This document shows, piece after piece, positions 19,220 through 30,133 of a stretch of DNA of 64,000 bases (position 1 is the stretch's first letter; every line of letters begins with the position of its first letter). The position numbers were made by a program, and so were the translations under genes. The notes under the pieces were generated by a model that searched no databases, was not told the DNA's origin, and worked only from the letters and a program-made list of their open reading frames with translations. Source of the stretch: Actinomycetes bacterium (GTDB taxonomy: Bacteria > Actinomycetota > Acidimicrobiia > Acidimicrobiales > Palsa-688); NCBI GenBank assembly GCA_021838445.1, contig JAKCDU010000003.1, positions 62,001 to 126,000 on the forward strand. The letters are read 5' to 3'.

Positions 19220-19258
19220 CCCGTCAGCGACCGGCCGTCACCCGGCGCCGGGGAGGCG

Positions 19259-19288
19259 GGCGGCCGGGGCCCACCGGCACCGGCCGCC
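19259..19288. terminator. perfect 9-bp hairpin between convergent serC and ilvC
   Basis: GGCGGCCGG (19259-19267) and CCGGCCGCC (19280-19288) pair perfectly around a 12-base loop, in the 101-base gap between two 3' ends. No T-tract on either side. Likely a shared barrier to read-through. Confidence 0.45.
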
Positions 19289-19320
19289 GGGCCGCCCCGC
19301 TACCGAGCAGGAACGTCCGT

Positions 19321-20349
<1,029 letters not shown>

Positions 20350-20359
20350 TGATCCTCTC

Positions 20360-20860
20360 CTAGCTTGCCTTTCGGGCTTTGGGCAGCGCGACGCGGCCGG
20401 TGCGCTGAATCTCGATGATCCCATAGGGTCTCATCAGGTCCTCGAAGTCGTCTAGCCGGTCGGGATCCCCGGCCACCATGACGCTCAGTACGGTGGCTCC
20501 GACGTCGACGATCTTGCCGTCGAAGACCCCCACCAGCTCGATGATCCCCCGCCGGTCGTCGGGGGTGGCCGACACCGTCATCATGAGCAGCTCCCGTTCG
20601 ACCGAGTCGGCCGGGTGCAGCTCCGTGATCTTCACCACGTTGACCAGCTTGAACAGCTGCTTGGTGATCTGCTCGACCGAGGTCTCCTCGACGTCTATGA
20701 CCAGGTTCACCCGGCTGAAGCGCTCGTCGTCGGACGGCGCCACCGCCAAGGAGATGATGTTGAAACCCCGCCGGGCGAAAAGCCCGCTGATGCGGGCCAG
20801 GACTCCCGCCTTGTTCTCGACCAGCACCGACAGGGTCTGGTGGGTGGGTGACCCAGCCAT
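20360..20860 (-). CDS. ilvN: acetolactate synthase regulatory (small) subunit
   Basis: Small subunit that activates IlvB and gives valine feedback control. 166 residues: an N-terminal ACT domain ([30 protein letters not shown]) and a C-terminal ALS_ss_C domain. The ATG (20858-20860) overlaps the ilvB TGA by one base (TGATG), so translation is coupled to the large subunit. Confidence 0.97.
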   Translation of the reverse strand: MAGSPTHQTLSVLVENKAGVLARISGLFARRGFNIISLAVAPSDDERFSRVNLVIDVEETSVEQITKQLFKLVNVVKITELHPADSVERELLMMTVSATPDDRRGIIELVGVFDGKIVDVGATVLSVMVAGDPDRLDDFEDLMRPYGIIEIQRTGRVALPKARKAS

Positions 20861-22602
20861 CACTGGACCACCTTCTTGTCGGTGGGCTTCTGCGAGGGGT
20901 GGACGACGACGTCATCGTTGGCCGCGCCGGCCGGCACCATGGGGAAGACCTTCTCCCGGGCGTCGGTACGAAAGTCGATCACCACCGGTCGGTCGTCTAT
21001 CGAGTTGGCCTTGTCGATCACCGCCTGGACGTCGGAGGGGTCCTCCACCCGGAACGCCGCGCAGCCCATGGCCTCGGCCCACTTCACGTAGTCGGGCAGG
21101 TCGGGGGAAAGGTAGACCTCGCTGTAGCGCTCCTCGTAGAACATCTCCTGCCACTGGCGGACCATCCCCAGGTAGGCGTTGTTCAAGATGGCGACCTTGA
21201 TGGGTATGCGTTCGCTCGAGGCGGTCACGAGCTCCTGGGCGGTCATCTGGAAGCAGCCGTCACCGTCGACCGCCCAGACCGTACGGTCGGGACGGCCCAC
21301 CTTGGCCCCGATGGCCGCCGGCACCGAGAAGCCCATGGTCCCGAGCCCCCCGGAGTTCACCCACGTGTAGGGCTCGTTGAAGTGCCAGAACTGGCTGGCC
21401 CACATCTGGTGCTGCCCCACACCCGAAGCCAGGATGGTGCCCTCGGGGGCGCTGTCGCGCAGCACCTCCATGACGTGTTGGGGCTTGAGGGCATCGCCTT
21501 CGACGTGCGGGTCGTAGTGCAGGGGAAAGCGCTCCTGCCACCCCGATATGCGACTCCTCCACTCCGACAGGTCGGCGGCTCCTATTCCGGCCGCCCCCAG
21601 CGCCTTGACGATCTCGGTGATCACCTGGTTGCAGTCCCCGACGATGGGGACGTCGGGCTGGCGGATCTTGCCGAGCTCGGCGGGATCGATGTCGACGTGG
21701 ATGACCTTGGCGTTCGGCGCGAAGGAGTCCACCCGTCCGGTGACCCGGTCGTCGAAGCGGGCCCCCAGGGTGATGAGCAGGTCGGACTCCTGCATGGCGG
21801 TGATGGCGGTGTAGTTGCCGTGCATACCGGGCATGCCGAGGCACAGTTCGTGGTCGTCGGGGAAGGCGCCGCGGGCCATCAGGGTCGTGACGACGGGGAT
21901 GCCCATGCGCTCGGCGAGCTCCCGCAGCGACTCCGCCGCCCGGGCCTTGAGGATCCCCCCGCCGGCGTAGATCACCGGCCGGCGGGCCTCCCCGATCATC
22001 CGGGCCGCCTCCTTGATCATCCGGGGGTGGCCCTTCATGTTCGGCCGGTAACCGGGCAGGGACGCTGCCACCTCGTCGTCGGTCGGCCAGGACCATTCCA
22101 TCTCGACCTGCAGGACGTCCTTGGGCACGTCCAGCAGGACCGGCCCGGGCCGCCCGGTGGTGGCCAGGTGGAAGGCCTGCCGGACCAGGAGGGGGATCTC
22201 GTTGGGATCCATGATCAGCTCATTGTGCTTGGTCACCGACCGGGTGATGCCGACGGTGTCGCACTCCTGGAATCCGTCCGTGCCGATCACGGCCCGGCCG
22301 ACCTGGCCGGTGATGGCCACCATGGGCACCGAGTCCATGTAGGCGTCACACAGCGGGGTGACCAGGTTGGTGGCGGCCGGGCCGCTGGTCACCATGGCCA
22401 CACCGGGACGGCCGGTGACGTGGGCGTAGCCCTCGGCCATGTGGCCGGCCCCCTGCTCGTGGCGCACCAGGATGTGGCGGATGGGCGAATCGAGGATCGG
22501 ATCGTAGGCCGGGAGGATGCACCCTCCGGGCAGGCCGAAGATCACCTCGACCTGCTCCATCTCCAGGCTCTTGATCAGGGCTCGAGCTCCGGTCATCTTC
22601 AT
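20860..22602 (-). CDS. ilvB: acetolactate synthase large subunit
   Basis: ThDP- and FAD-dependent condensation of pyruvate with pyruvate or 2-oxobutyrate, the first common step of branched-chain amino acid synthesis. 580 residues. The catalytic Glu is in LVRHEQGAGHMAEGYA, ThDP/Mg2+ binding in VDGDGCFQMTAQELVTA ending in ILNN, and the FAD region in TLGARFDDRVTGR. ATG at 22602 has AAGGA about 9 bases upstream. It is preceded by a leader peptide and terminator-type attenuator (22643-22754), so the operon ilvBNC is very likely controlled by branched-chain aminoacyl-tRNA supply. Confidence 0.98.
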   Translation of the reverse strand: MKMTGARALIKSLEMEQVEVIFGLPGGCILPAYDPILDSPIRHILVRHEQGAGHMAEGYAHVTGRPGVAMVTSGPAATNLVTPLCDAYMDSVPMVAITGQVGRAVIGTDGFQECDTVGITRSVTKHNELIMDPNEIPLLVRQAFHLATTGRPGPVLLDVPKDVLQVEMEWSWPTDDEVAASLPGYRPNMKGHPRMIKEAARMIGEARRPVIYAGGGILKARAAESLRELAERMGIPVVTTLMARGAFPDDHELCLGMPGMHGNYTAITAMQESDLLITLGARFDDRVTGRVDSFAPNAKVIHVDIDPAELGKIRQPDVPIVGDCNQVITEIVKALGAAGIGAADLSEWRSRISGWQERFPLHYDPHVEGDALKPQHVMEVLRDSAPEGTILASGVGQHQMWASQFWHFNEPYTWVNSGGLGTMGFSVPAAIGAKVGRPDRTVWAVDGDGCFQMTAQELVTASSERIPIKVAILNNAYLGMVRQWQEMFYEERYSEVYLSPDLPDYVKWAEAMGCAAFRVEDPSDVQAVIDKANSIDDRPVVIDFRTDAREKVFPMVPAGAANDDVVVHPSQKPTDKKVVQ

Positions 22603-22642
22603 CTGTTCGGTTCCTTCACGGTCGACTGGTCAGCTTCGGGGA

Positions 22643-22676
22643 CAAAAAAGAACGACCCCCCTAATGGGAGGTCGTT
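22643..22676 (-). terminator. intrinsic terminator (attenuator) upstream of ilvB
   Basis: On the minus strand an 11-bp stem, AACGACCTCCC / GGGGGGTCGTT with loop ATTA (22651-22676; one G-T pair), is followed by C and six T (22644-22649). It lies 41 bases before the ilvB start and after a leader peptide, so it can only act as an attenuator of ilvBNC. Confidence 0.85.
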
Positions 22677-22678
22677 GG

Positions 22679-22707
22679 ACACACACGCCGGTTGCGGGCG
22701 TGTGTGT
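22679..22707 (-). promoter_or_regulatory. leader hairpin next to the leader-peptide stop
   Basis: A perfect 11-bp stem, ACACACACGCC / GGCGTGTGTGT, with a 7-base loop. Its first base is the last base of the leader peptide's TGA. A ribosome reaching the stop would cover the 5' arm, so folding of this hairpin can report leader translation to the downstream terminator. I could not identify the alternative antiterminator pairing by eye. Confidence 0.7.
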
Positions 22708-22742
22708 CAGGTGATTACTACGAGGGTCAGGCAGAGAGCCAC
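22707..22742 (-). CDS. ilvBNC leader peptide (11 residues)
   Basis: GTG start followed by ALCLTLVVIT and TGA: three Leu, two Val and one Ile codon in eleven, ending at the leader hairpin and the terminator upstream of ilvB. This is the classic layout of transcription attenuation by ribosome stalling on scarce branched-chain aminoacyl-tRNAs; the Val-Val-Ile run sits just before the stop. No ribosome site precedes the GTG. Instead TATGCT lies 6 bases upstream, so the mRNA probably begins at this codon. A different ATG (22753) gives a peptide without relevant codons. Related attenuators are known for Corynebacterium ilvBNC. Confidence 0.8.
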   Translation of the reverse strand: MALCLTLVVIT

Positions 22743-22748
22743 GGCCGT

Positions 22749-22754
22749 AGCATA
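22749..22754 (-). promoter_or_regulatory. -10 element of the ilv leader/ilvBNC operon
   Basis: TATGCT on the minus strand, 6 bases before the leader-peptide GTG. It lies in the 50-odd bases after the end of the upstream PhoU-DUF47 gene, so ilvBNC has its own promoter. Confidence 0.6.
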
Positions 22755-22804
22755 ACACCAACTCGGTCGCTGTGCGGCGGCCCCCGAACCCGGTCGGCGA
22801 GGGC

Positions 22805-24178
22805 TCATCGGGCCTTGACCAGGATGGACTCGACTACGTCGGACGCCTCCTCGATCTGGTTCATGGCTTCCTCGAGGGAGGCGACGATGTCCTTCCACTT
22901 CAGCACCTCGAGGGCTTCGTAGTCCCCGCTGAAGAGCCGGGACATGCTGCGCCGATGGATGACATCCCCGTCGTGCTCCAACTCCTCTATGCGCTCCAGG
23001 CGTCGTCTGGCCCCCTGCCGGCTGCGCAGGCAGCCGACCAGGCATCCGAGCTCGACGGCCATGGCGGCCAGGTTCTCGGCCTGCTGCTTCACCTCGGGGA
23101 GCACCCCGTCGATGCGCACCGCCTGCATGAACGCCGCCGACGCCAGCATGGCGTCGAGCACGTCGTCGAGAGCCTCGGCCAGGGCGTGTATGTCCTCGCG
23201 GCGGTGGGTCGTGACGAGAGTCGAATCGAGCCGGCGGAGGACCTCGATGGTCAGCTGGTCGCCCTGCCGCTCGTAGTTGCGGGTCTCCTCGCAGCGCTCG
23301 TCGATGTTCGACGGGTCGTTGACCAGCTCCACCAGGACGGCCCCGCACCTGTCGATATTGGCGGCCAGCCGCTCGAACAACTCCAAGAAGCGATCGTCGC
23401 CGGGAAAGACACCCAGCCGGCCCAGCCGGCGCGCGAGTCGGCCGCCGAGCCCCCGGGCCGCCCCCGCCACCTCCCGGGAGGGCCGCCGCCGGAACGGCCG
23501 CCCCGGCGACGACCGCCCCGGCGACGACCGCCCCGGTGACAAGCGGGCCGGCGCGGCGATGGCCGACGACCGGCGGGCCAGGTTCACGGCGTGATCGCCG
23601 AGACGTTCGTAGAAGCGGGCGATCAGGGCCAACTCGGCGGCCACGGCCGGGTCGACCCCGCCGGCCGCCCCCTCCCGCAGCAGGGCGACCGAGAGGCTGT
23701 CGAGCTCGTCGTCGGCCTCGTTGATGTCGAAGCTGAGGTCGCGGGACCGCTCGGCGAAGGCCCGGGTCGACAGTTGCCACATCCGGATGCCGACGTCACA
23801 CATCGACTGGATGATGCCCCGGGCGCGGGGACTGATGGCCCCTCCCAGGTCCTGGCGGGCCCGTTGGGCGATGTGCTCGGCCAGATCGGCGCTGCGCTCG
23901 AGCTCGGGAACCATCTGGAGCACCGCGATCAGCTCCTCGAGCTCATCGGGTTCGACGGCGGCGTCGGCCAGGCGTTCTTTGATCAGGCCGGTCAGTTCGC
24001 CGGCCTGGTCGTCGACCTTGCGGTCGCCTTCGATCACCCGCTCGGCGATCTCGAGGTCCTGGTCGAGCAGGGCGACGGTGGCCCAACCGAGGCTCTCCAC
24101 CACGCTCGCGTAGAGGACCAGCATGGCCCGGTCGGTCTGCCGGCGGAAATCTTGACGGCTCGAGCCTGACCTCCCCAC
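22805..24178 (-). CDS. PhoU-DUF47 fusion protein (phosphate-transport regulator type)
   Basis: 457 residues in one uninterrupted frame. Residues 1-205 are a PhoU protein with two three-helix repeats (ELERSADLAEHIAQRA and FYERLGDHAVNLARR hold the E-R-x-x-D metal motifs). Residues about 205-250 are a Pro/Gly/Arg/Ser linker with SSPGR repeats. Residues about 252-457 match DUF47, the PhoU-related partner of Pit phosphate transporters (FLELFERLAANI, HRREDIHALAEALDDVLDAML, ELEHDGDVIHRR). PhoU signals phosphate status to PhoR/Pst, whereas DUF47 goes with Pit; neither transporter is nearby. GTG start with TAGATT 6 bases upstream. Function is inferred from the domains. Confidence 0.85.
   Translation of the reverse strand: MGRSGSSRQDFRRQTDRAMLVLYASVVESLGWATVALLDQDLEIAERVIEGDRKVDDQAGELTGLIKERLADAAVEPDELEELIAVLQMVPELERSADLAEHIAQRARQDLGGAISPRARGIIQSMCDVGIRMWQLSTRAFAERSRDLSFDINEADDELDSLSVALLREGAAGGVDPAVAAELALIARFYERLGDHAVNLARRSSAIAAPARLSPGRSSPGRSSPGRPFRRRPSREVAGAARGLGGRLARRLGRLGVFPGDDRFLELFERLAANIDRCGAVLVELVNDPSNIDERCEETRNYERQGDQLTIEVLRRLDSTLVTTHRREDIHALAEALDDVLDAMLASAAFMQAVRIDGVLPEVKQQAENLAAMAVELGCLVGCLRSRQGARRRLERIEELEHDGDVIHRRSMSRLFSGDYEALEVLKWKDIVASLEEAMNQIEEASDVVESILVKAR
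23498..23542. repeat. three tandem 15-bp units in the PhoU-DUF47 linker
   Basis: CCGCCCCGGCGACGA at 23498-23512 and 23513-23527, then CCGCCCCGGTGACAA at 23528-23542. In frame it encodes the SSPGR pentapeptide repeats joining the two domains. A unit length of 15 means copy number can change without frameshift. Confidence 0.85.
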
Positions 24179-24184
24179 CGTCTG

Positions 24185-24190
24185 AATCTA
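24185..24190 (-). promoter_or_regulatory. -10 element of the PhoU-DUF47 gene
   Basis: TAGATT on the minus strand, 6 bases before the GTG at 24178; leaderless spacing. Confidence 0.5.
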
Positions 24191-24282
24191 CCCCTACCGG
24201 ACGGCTCCGGCGGGAATCGGGCTCCGGGACCCGGCGGGCACCGGGCTGGCGCGGTAATCGATCAGGGGCCGGCCACCGGCGG

Positions 24283-24288
24283 TAGCCT
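24283..24288 (+). promoter_or_regulatory. -10 element of ilvD
   Basis: TAGCCT, 6 bases (CGGAGC) before the ATG at 24295; leaderless spacing. Confidence 0.5.
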
Positions 24289-24294
24289 CGGAGC

Positions 24295-26130
24295 ATGCCC
24301 GCTCTGCGCTCGCGAACCACGACCCACGGTCGCAACATGGCCGGTGCCCGCGCCCTGTGGCGGGCCACCGGCATGACCGACGACGATTTCGGCAAGCCGA
24401 TCGTGGCCATCGCCAACAGCTTCACCCAGTTCGTGCCCGGCCACGTACACCTGCGGGACATGGGGGCGCTGGTCGCCGGCGCGATAGCCGAAGCCGGGGG
24501 GGTCGGACGGGAGTTCAACTCGATCGCCGTCGACGACGGCATCGCCATGGGCCACAGCGGGATGCTCTACTCCCTGCCGAGCCGGGAGCTGATCGCCGAC
24601 TCGCTGGAGTACATGGTCGAGGCCCACCAGGCCGACGCCCTCGTGTGCATCAGCAACTGCGACAAGATCACGCCAGGGATGCTCATCGCCGCCATGCGGC
24701 TCAACATCCCTACCGTCTTCGTGAGCGGCGGCCCCATGGAGGCGGGTCGGGCCGTGGTCCGAGAAGGGGTGGCCCGGCCCGGGATCGACCTGATCACCGC
24801 CATGACCGCAGCCGCCGACGAGAGCGTCTCCGACGACGAGCTGAGCAGCATCGAACGGTCGGCCTGTCCGACGTGCGGCTCCTGCTCGGGGATGTTCACG
24901 GCCAACTCCATGAACTGCCTGACCGAGGCCATGGGCCTGTCTCTTCCCGGTAACGGATCCACGCTGGCCACCAGCGCGGCCCGCCGGGACCTGTTCCTCG
25001 ACGCCGGCCGGCTGGTCGTGGAACTGGCCCGGCGCTGGTACGACGAGGACGACGATTCCGTGCTGCCCCGCCAGATCGCCAACCGGGCGGCCTTCTCCAA
25101 CGCCATGATCGTCGACATCGCCATGGGCGGCTCGACCAACACCGTGCTGCACCTGCTGGCCGCCGCCCAGGAGGCCGGGGTCGACTTCGACATGGACCAG
25201 ATCGACCGCCTGAGCCGGTCCACGCCCTGCCTGTGCAAGGTGGCTCCCAGCTCCTCCTACCACATGGAGGACGTGCACCGCGCCGGAGGCATCCCGGCGC
25301 TCATGGGCGAGCTGGCCCGGGCCGGTCTGCTGGACCGGTCGGTGAGGGCGGTTCACGCCGCCAGCCTCGACGAGTGGCTGGCCGAATGGGACTTGCGGGC
25401 CGAGACCCGCTCGGAGCGGGCCGTCGAGCTGTACCTGGCCGCCCCGGGCGGTGTGCGCACCACCGAGGCGTTCTCCTCGACGGCCCGTTGGGAGAGCCTC
25501 GACCTCGACAGCAAGACCGGTTGCATCCGCTCGACCGACAGTCCCTACAGCGCCGACGGGGGGCTGGCCGTGCTGCGCGGCAACCTGGCCGTGGACGGCT
25601 GCGTGGTGAAGACCGCCGGCGTGCCCGACGACCAGCTGGTCTTTCGCGGTCCGGCCCGGGTGACCGAGAGCCAGGAGGAGGCGGTGGACGCCATCCTGGC
25701 CGGCGACATCCACGCCGGCGACGTGGTCGTGGTCCGCTACGAGGGACCACGCGGCGGTCCCGGCATGCAGGAGATGCTCTACCCGACCAGCTTCTTGAAA
25801 GGCCGGGGGCTCGGGCCCCTCTGCGCCCTGGTGACCGACGGGCGCTTCTCCGGGGGGACCAGCGGGCTGTCCATCGGCCACGTCTCACCCGAGGCCGCGT
25901 CGGGGGGTTTGATCGGGCTGGTCGAAGACGGCGACCCCATCTCCATTGACATCCCCAACCGGGCCATCACCCTCGAGGTGGCCGACGAGGTGATCGAAGC
26001 CCGCCGCCGGGTCCGCGACGAGCAGGGATGGAAGCCCGCCAAGCGGGACCGCCAGGTCTCCGCCGCGCTGCGCGCCTACGCCGCCCTGGCCCAGTCCGCG
26101 GATAAGGGCGCCGCCCGGCTCGTGCCCTAG
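24295..26130 (+). CDS. ilvD: dihydroxy-acid dehydratase
   Basis: Dehydrates dihydroxyisovalerate and dihydroxymethylvalerate to the 2-oxo acids of valine and isoleucine. 611 residues. The iron-sulfur cluster ligands are in [12 protein letters not shown] and [31 protein letters not shown] and [21 protein letters not shown] are the C-terminal family signatures. Transcribed alone; it ends 4 bases from the convergent gatB. It is separate from ilvBNC and has no visible leader peptide, so its control may differ. Confidence 0.97.
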   Translation: MPALRSRTTTHGRNMAGARALWRATGMTDDDFGKPIVAIANSFTQFVPGHVHLRDMGALVAGAIAEAGGVGREFNSIAVDDGIAMGHSGMLYSLPSRELIADSLEYMVEAHQADALVCISNCDKITPGMLIAAMRLNIPTVFVSGGPMEAGRAVVREGVARPGIDLITAMTAAADESVSDDELSSIERSACPTCGSCSGMFTANSMNCLTEAMGLSLPGNGSTLATSAARRDLFLDAGRLVVELARRWYDEDDDSVLPRQIANRAAFSNAMIVDIAMGGSTNTVLHLLAAAQEAGVDFDMDQIDRLSRSTPCLCKVAPSSSYHMEDVHRAGGIPALMGELARAGLLDRSVRAVHAASLDEWLAEWDLRAETRSERAVELYLAAPGGVRTTEAFSSTARWESLDLDSKTGCIRSTDSPYSADGGLAVLRGNLAVDGCVVKTAGVPDDQLVFRGPARVTESQEEAVDAILAGDIHAGDVVVVRYEGPRGGPGMQEMLYPTSFLKGRGLGPLCALVTDGRFSGGTSGLSIGHVSPEAASGGLIGLVEDGDPISIDIPNRAITLEVADEVIEARRRVRDEQGWKPAKRDRQVSAALRAYAALAQSADKGAARLVP

Positions 26131-26134
26131 CGGC

Positions 26135-27570
26135 TCAGCCGCCGCGCCGGGCGCGCAACAGCGTCGACGCCGCCTTCAGGTCGGCTTTGCCCTCGGTGGC
26201 CTTCTTGATGGCCCCGATGAACAACCCCTGCAGCTTCTCTTCGCCGGCGCAGAAGCGGGCCCATTCGTCGGGGGATCCGGCGATGACCTCGTCCACCACC
26301 CGGTCCAGGTCGCCCGAGTCCATGGCCTCGAAGCCCAGTTGGGCGGCGACCGCGGCCGGATCGCCTCCCTCGTCCATGATGGCCTTGAGGACGGTCCGGG
26401 CCTGAGCCGAGGTCAACTCCCCACCGGCTTCCATGGCGACGAGGCGGGCGAAGGCGACGCGATCGAGCCGGGCCGCCGCCTCGGGATCGGAGGCCACCTC
26501 GTTGGCGACGCGCCGGACGGCTACCGATGCAGTAGCGGTGGAGGCGGCGGCCGCCTCCACGAGGTCGTCGAGGCCCAACCGGACGACGGTGGCCACCGCT
26601 TCGGAATCACCGGGCAGCCCGCTGGCCGCGGCCAGAGCGGCCCGGCGCTCGGCCGGCAAGCGGGGCAGTTCGGCGGCGACCGCGGCGATCCATTCCGGGG
26701 AGGGGTCCACCGGCACCAGGTCCGGCTCCGGGAAGTACCGGTAGTCGTAGGCCTCCTCCTTGGAGCGCATCGAGCCCGTACGGCCGGCGTTCTCGTCCCA
26801 GTGGCGGGTCTCCTGGGTCACCGCGCCGCCGGCCTCGATGAGGGCGATCTGGCGGGCCGCTTCGTAGTCGATGGCCCGCCCGAGGCTGCGCAGGGAGTTC
26901 ATGTTCTTGATCTCGCACCGGGTGCCGAAGGCGGTCTCACCCCGACGGCGGACCGAGACGTTGGCATCGACGCGCAGCGAGCCCTCCTCCATCTTCCCGT
27001 CCGAGGCGCCGGTGGCCACCAGGATGGCGCGCAGCTCGTCGACGTAGGCCCGGGCCTCCTCGGCGCTGCGCATGTCGGGGGCGCTCACGATCTCGACCAG
27101 CGGCACCCCCGAACGGTTGTAGTCGACCAGCGAGTGAGCGGCGTCGTGGATCCGCCCGCCGCCGCCCATGTGGGTGGTCTTGCCGGTGTCCTCCTCGAGA
27201 TGGGCCCGCACGATCCCGACCCGCTGACCGCTCGGCAGGTCCAGCCACCCGTCGGCGTTGATGGGCACGTCGTACTGGCTGATCTGGTAATCCTTGGGCA
27301 TGTCCGGATAGAAGTAGTTCTTCCGGTGGAACTGTGACGCCTGGATGCGGCAGTGCAGGGCCGTGCCGATGCGCATGGCGTACTCGACGGCCGTGCGGTT
27401 GAGCACCGGCAGAGAGCCGGGTAGCCCCAGGCAGACGGGGCAGATGTTGGTGTTGGGCTCCTCCCCGAAGCTGTTGCGGCAGGCGCAGAACAGCTTGGTC
27501 TGGGTGCGCAGCTCGCAGTGGACCTCCAAGCCGATGACCGTCTCCCAGTCGGTTCGGGCCTCGCCTGTGG

Positions 27571-27574
<4 letters not shown>
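26135..27574 (-). CDS. gatB: aspartyl/glutamyl-tRNA(Asn/Gln) amidotransferase subunit B
   Basis: Binds and phosphorylates mischarged Glu-tRNAGln or Asp-tRNAAsn in the GatCAB complex. 479 residues. [10 protein letters not shown] is the family start; [19 protein letters not shown] supplies the Cys4 zinc site; [27 protein letters not shown] and [13 protein letters not shown] are diagnostic; the C-terminal GatB/YqeY helical tail is complete. The ATG (27572-27574) overlaps the gatA stop as ATGA. An upstream in-frame start at 27619 would lie inside gatA and is not needed. Confidence 0.97.
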
Positions 27575-29060
<1,486 letters not shown>

Positions 29061-29064
<4 letters not shown>

Positions 29065-29363
29065 GGCGCCTCCCCGAGGATGCGGGGCACCCGGAAACGG
29101 TCGGCTTCGACCGAGGGGGCGGCGGCCAGCACCTCGGCGCGCGGCAGGCTCGGGCCCACGATGTCGTCACGCAGCACGTTGCGCAGCGGCAGCGGGTGGG
29201 CCGTGGGCGCCACGCCGGCGGTGTCGAGCGCTTCGACATCGCGGGCGTGCTCGAGTACCGCCGCGAGCTGGCCGGTGAAACGCTCCAGCTCCTCCTCGGT
29301 CAACTCGAGCCGGGCCAACTGGGCCACGTGGGCCACGTCCTGGGTGGTGATGCGCGCCGACAT
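29061..29363 (-). CDS. gatC: aspartyl/glutamyl-tRNA(Asn/Gln) amidotransferase subunit C
   Basis: Small subunit that wraps between GatA and GatB and stabilises them. About 100 residues: [20 protein letters not shown], then [23 protein letters not shown] and the C-terminal FRVPRILGE. Two ATGs are possible, at 29372 and 29363. I chose 29363 ([10 protein letters not shown]) because TACGAT sits 7 bases before it, matching the leaderless pattern here, and because family members begin at this point. First gene of gatCAB. Confidence 0.93.
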
Positions 29364-29370
29364 GGTGGCC

Positions 29371-29376
29371 ATCGTA
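29371..29376 (-). promoter_or_regulatory. -10 element of gatCAB
   Basis: TACGAT on the minus strand, 7 bases before the ATG at 29363. It overlaps the alternative ATG at 29372, which argues against that start. Confidence 0.45.
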
Positions 29377-29473
29377 GGAGACTGCTCCGGTGCGGTAGCC
29401 CACCCCGGCGACGCCCCGCGTTAGCTTCTTGGCATCGAAGTCCGTTTTTCCCGGGGAAGGCAGGTCGCTCCAG

Positions 29474-29887
29474 GTGGGTCCGTTCCAGTTCCTTAGCGAC
29501 GAGTGGTTGGAGGAGACCAGGCGGATCCGGGAGCAGTACCGGGACGAGACGCCGGCCATCGGCGTGCCCATCCGCATGAACCAGGTGATCAACGAGGTGC
29601 CCTTCGGCGAGGGGGTGATCCGCGCCTACGTGGACACCTCGTCGGGGATCCTCGACGTGGAGATCGGCCATCTCGACCAGCCCGACCTGACGGTCACGCT
29701 CAGCTACGCCACGGCCAAGGCCATCCTGGTCGACGGCGACGCGGCCCAGGCCATGAACGCCTTCATGAGCGGGCGCATCCGCGTGGACGGCGACATCACC
29801 AAGCTGATCGCTCTGCAAGGGGTCGGGGCGGCGCCCAACCCGGCGGCCGGCGAGGTGTTCCGGCTGATCCAGGAGATCACCGCCTGA
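29474..29887 (+). CDS. SCP2 sterol-binding domain protein
   Basis: About 137 residues. The whole protein is one SCP2 fold, a hydrophobic-pocket domain that binds lipids or fatty acyl groups: FLSDEWLEETRRIREQY at the start, then YVDTSSGILDVEIGHLDQ, PDLTVTLSYATAKAIL and AFMSGRIRVDGDITKLIAL. No signal peptide or membrane segment. GTG at 29474 was preferred because GGCAGG lies about 9 bases upstream and the domain begins there; a TTG at 29429 would add 15 unsupported residues. Cargo unknown. Confidence 0.84.
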   Translation: MGPFQFLSDEWLEETRRIREQYRDETPAIGVPIRMNQVINEVPFGEGVIRAYVDTSSGILDVEIGHLDQPDLTVTLSYATAKAILVDGDAAQAMNAFMSGRIRVDGDITKLIALQGVGAAPNPAAGEVFRLIQEITA

Positions 29888-30133
29888 GGCGCTCCGGCCC
29901 CCAAGGATCGGGCCGGGCGAGGAAGGGAAAGGGAGGGGGCGGCGGCACCGGCCGCGGCTGGGGATCGCGGCCTCAGCACACCGCACCCCTCGCCGAGAAC
30001 TCTACACCTCCGACGTTTTACCCGGTTCCACGACGATTATCCTTTTCGTCACTTATCATACCAATCGGCAGTTATTGTCCCTCTGGTCGCTCCGGGGCGG
30101 GCCACCAGCGGCGCAGTGGTGGCGGCCCCGCCG
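29888..30133. other. intergenic region between two convergent genes, partly AT-rich
   Basis: The largest gene-free stretch in the window. Bases 29888-29990 are very GC-rich. Bases 29998-30080 are clearly richer in A/T, with runs such as GTTTTA and CCTTTTC and a weak hairpin GACGA/TCGTC near 30032-30050. Both neighbours end here, so it probably contains terminators. I see no open frame with a start signal and no tRNA fold. Confidence 0.6.

Noticed and set aside
22735-22753. ATG at 22751-22753 as the ilv leader peptide start
   Set aside because: It encodes MLRPWLSA with a single cluster of unrelated codons and overlaps the -10 hexamer; the GTG frame has the Leu/Val/Ile codons and ends at the hairpin.
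23498-23542. Possible CRISPR or satellite array
   Set aside because: The units are contiguous, only 15 bases long, in frame, and encode a repeated linker peptide; there are no spacers or cas genes.
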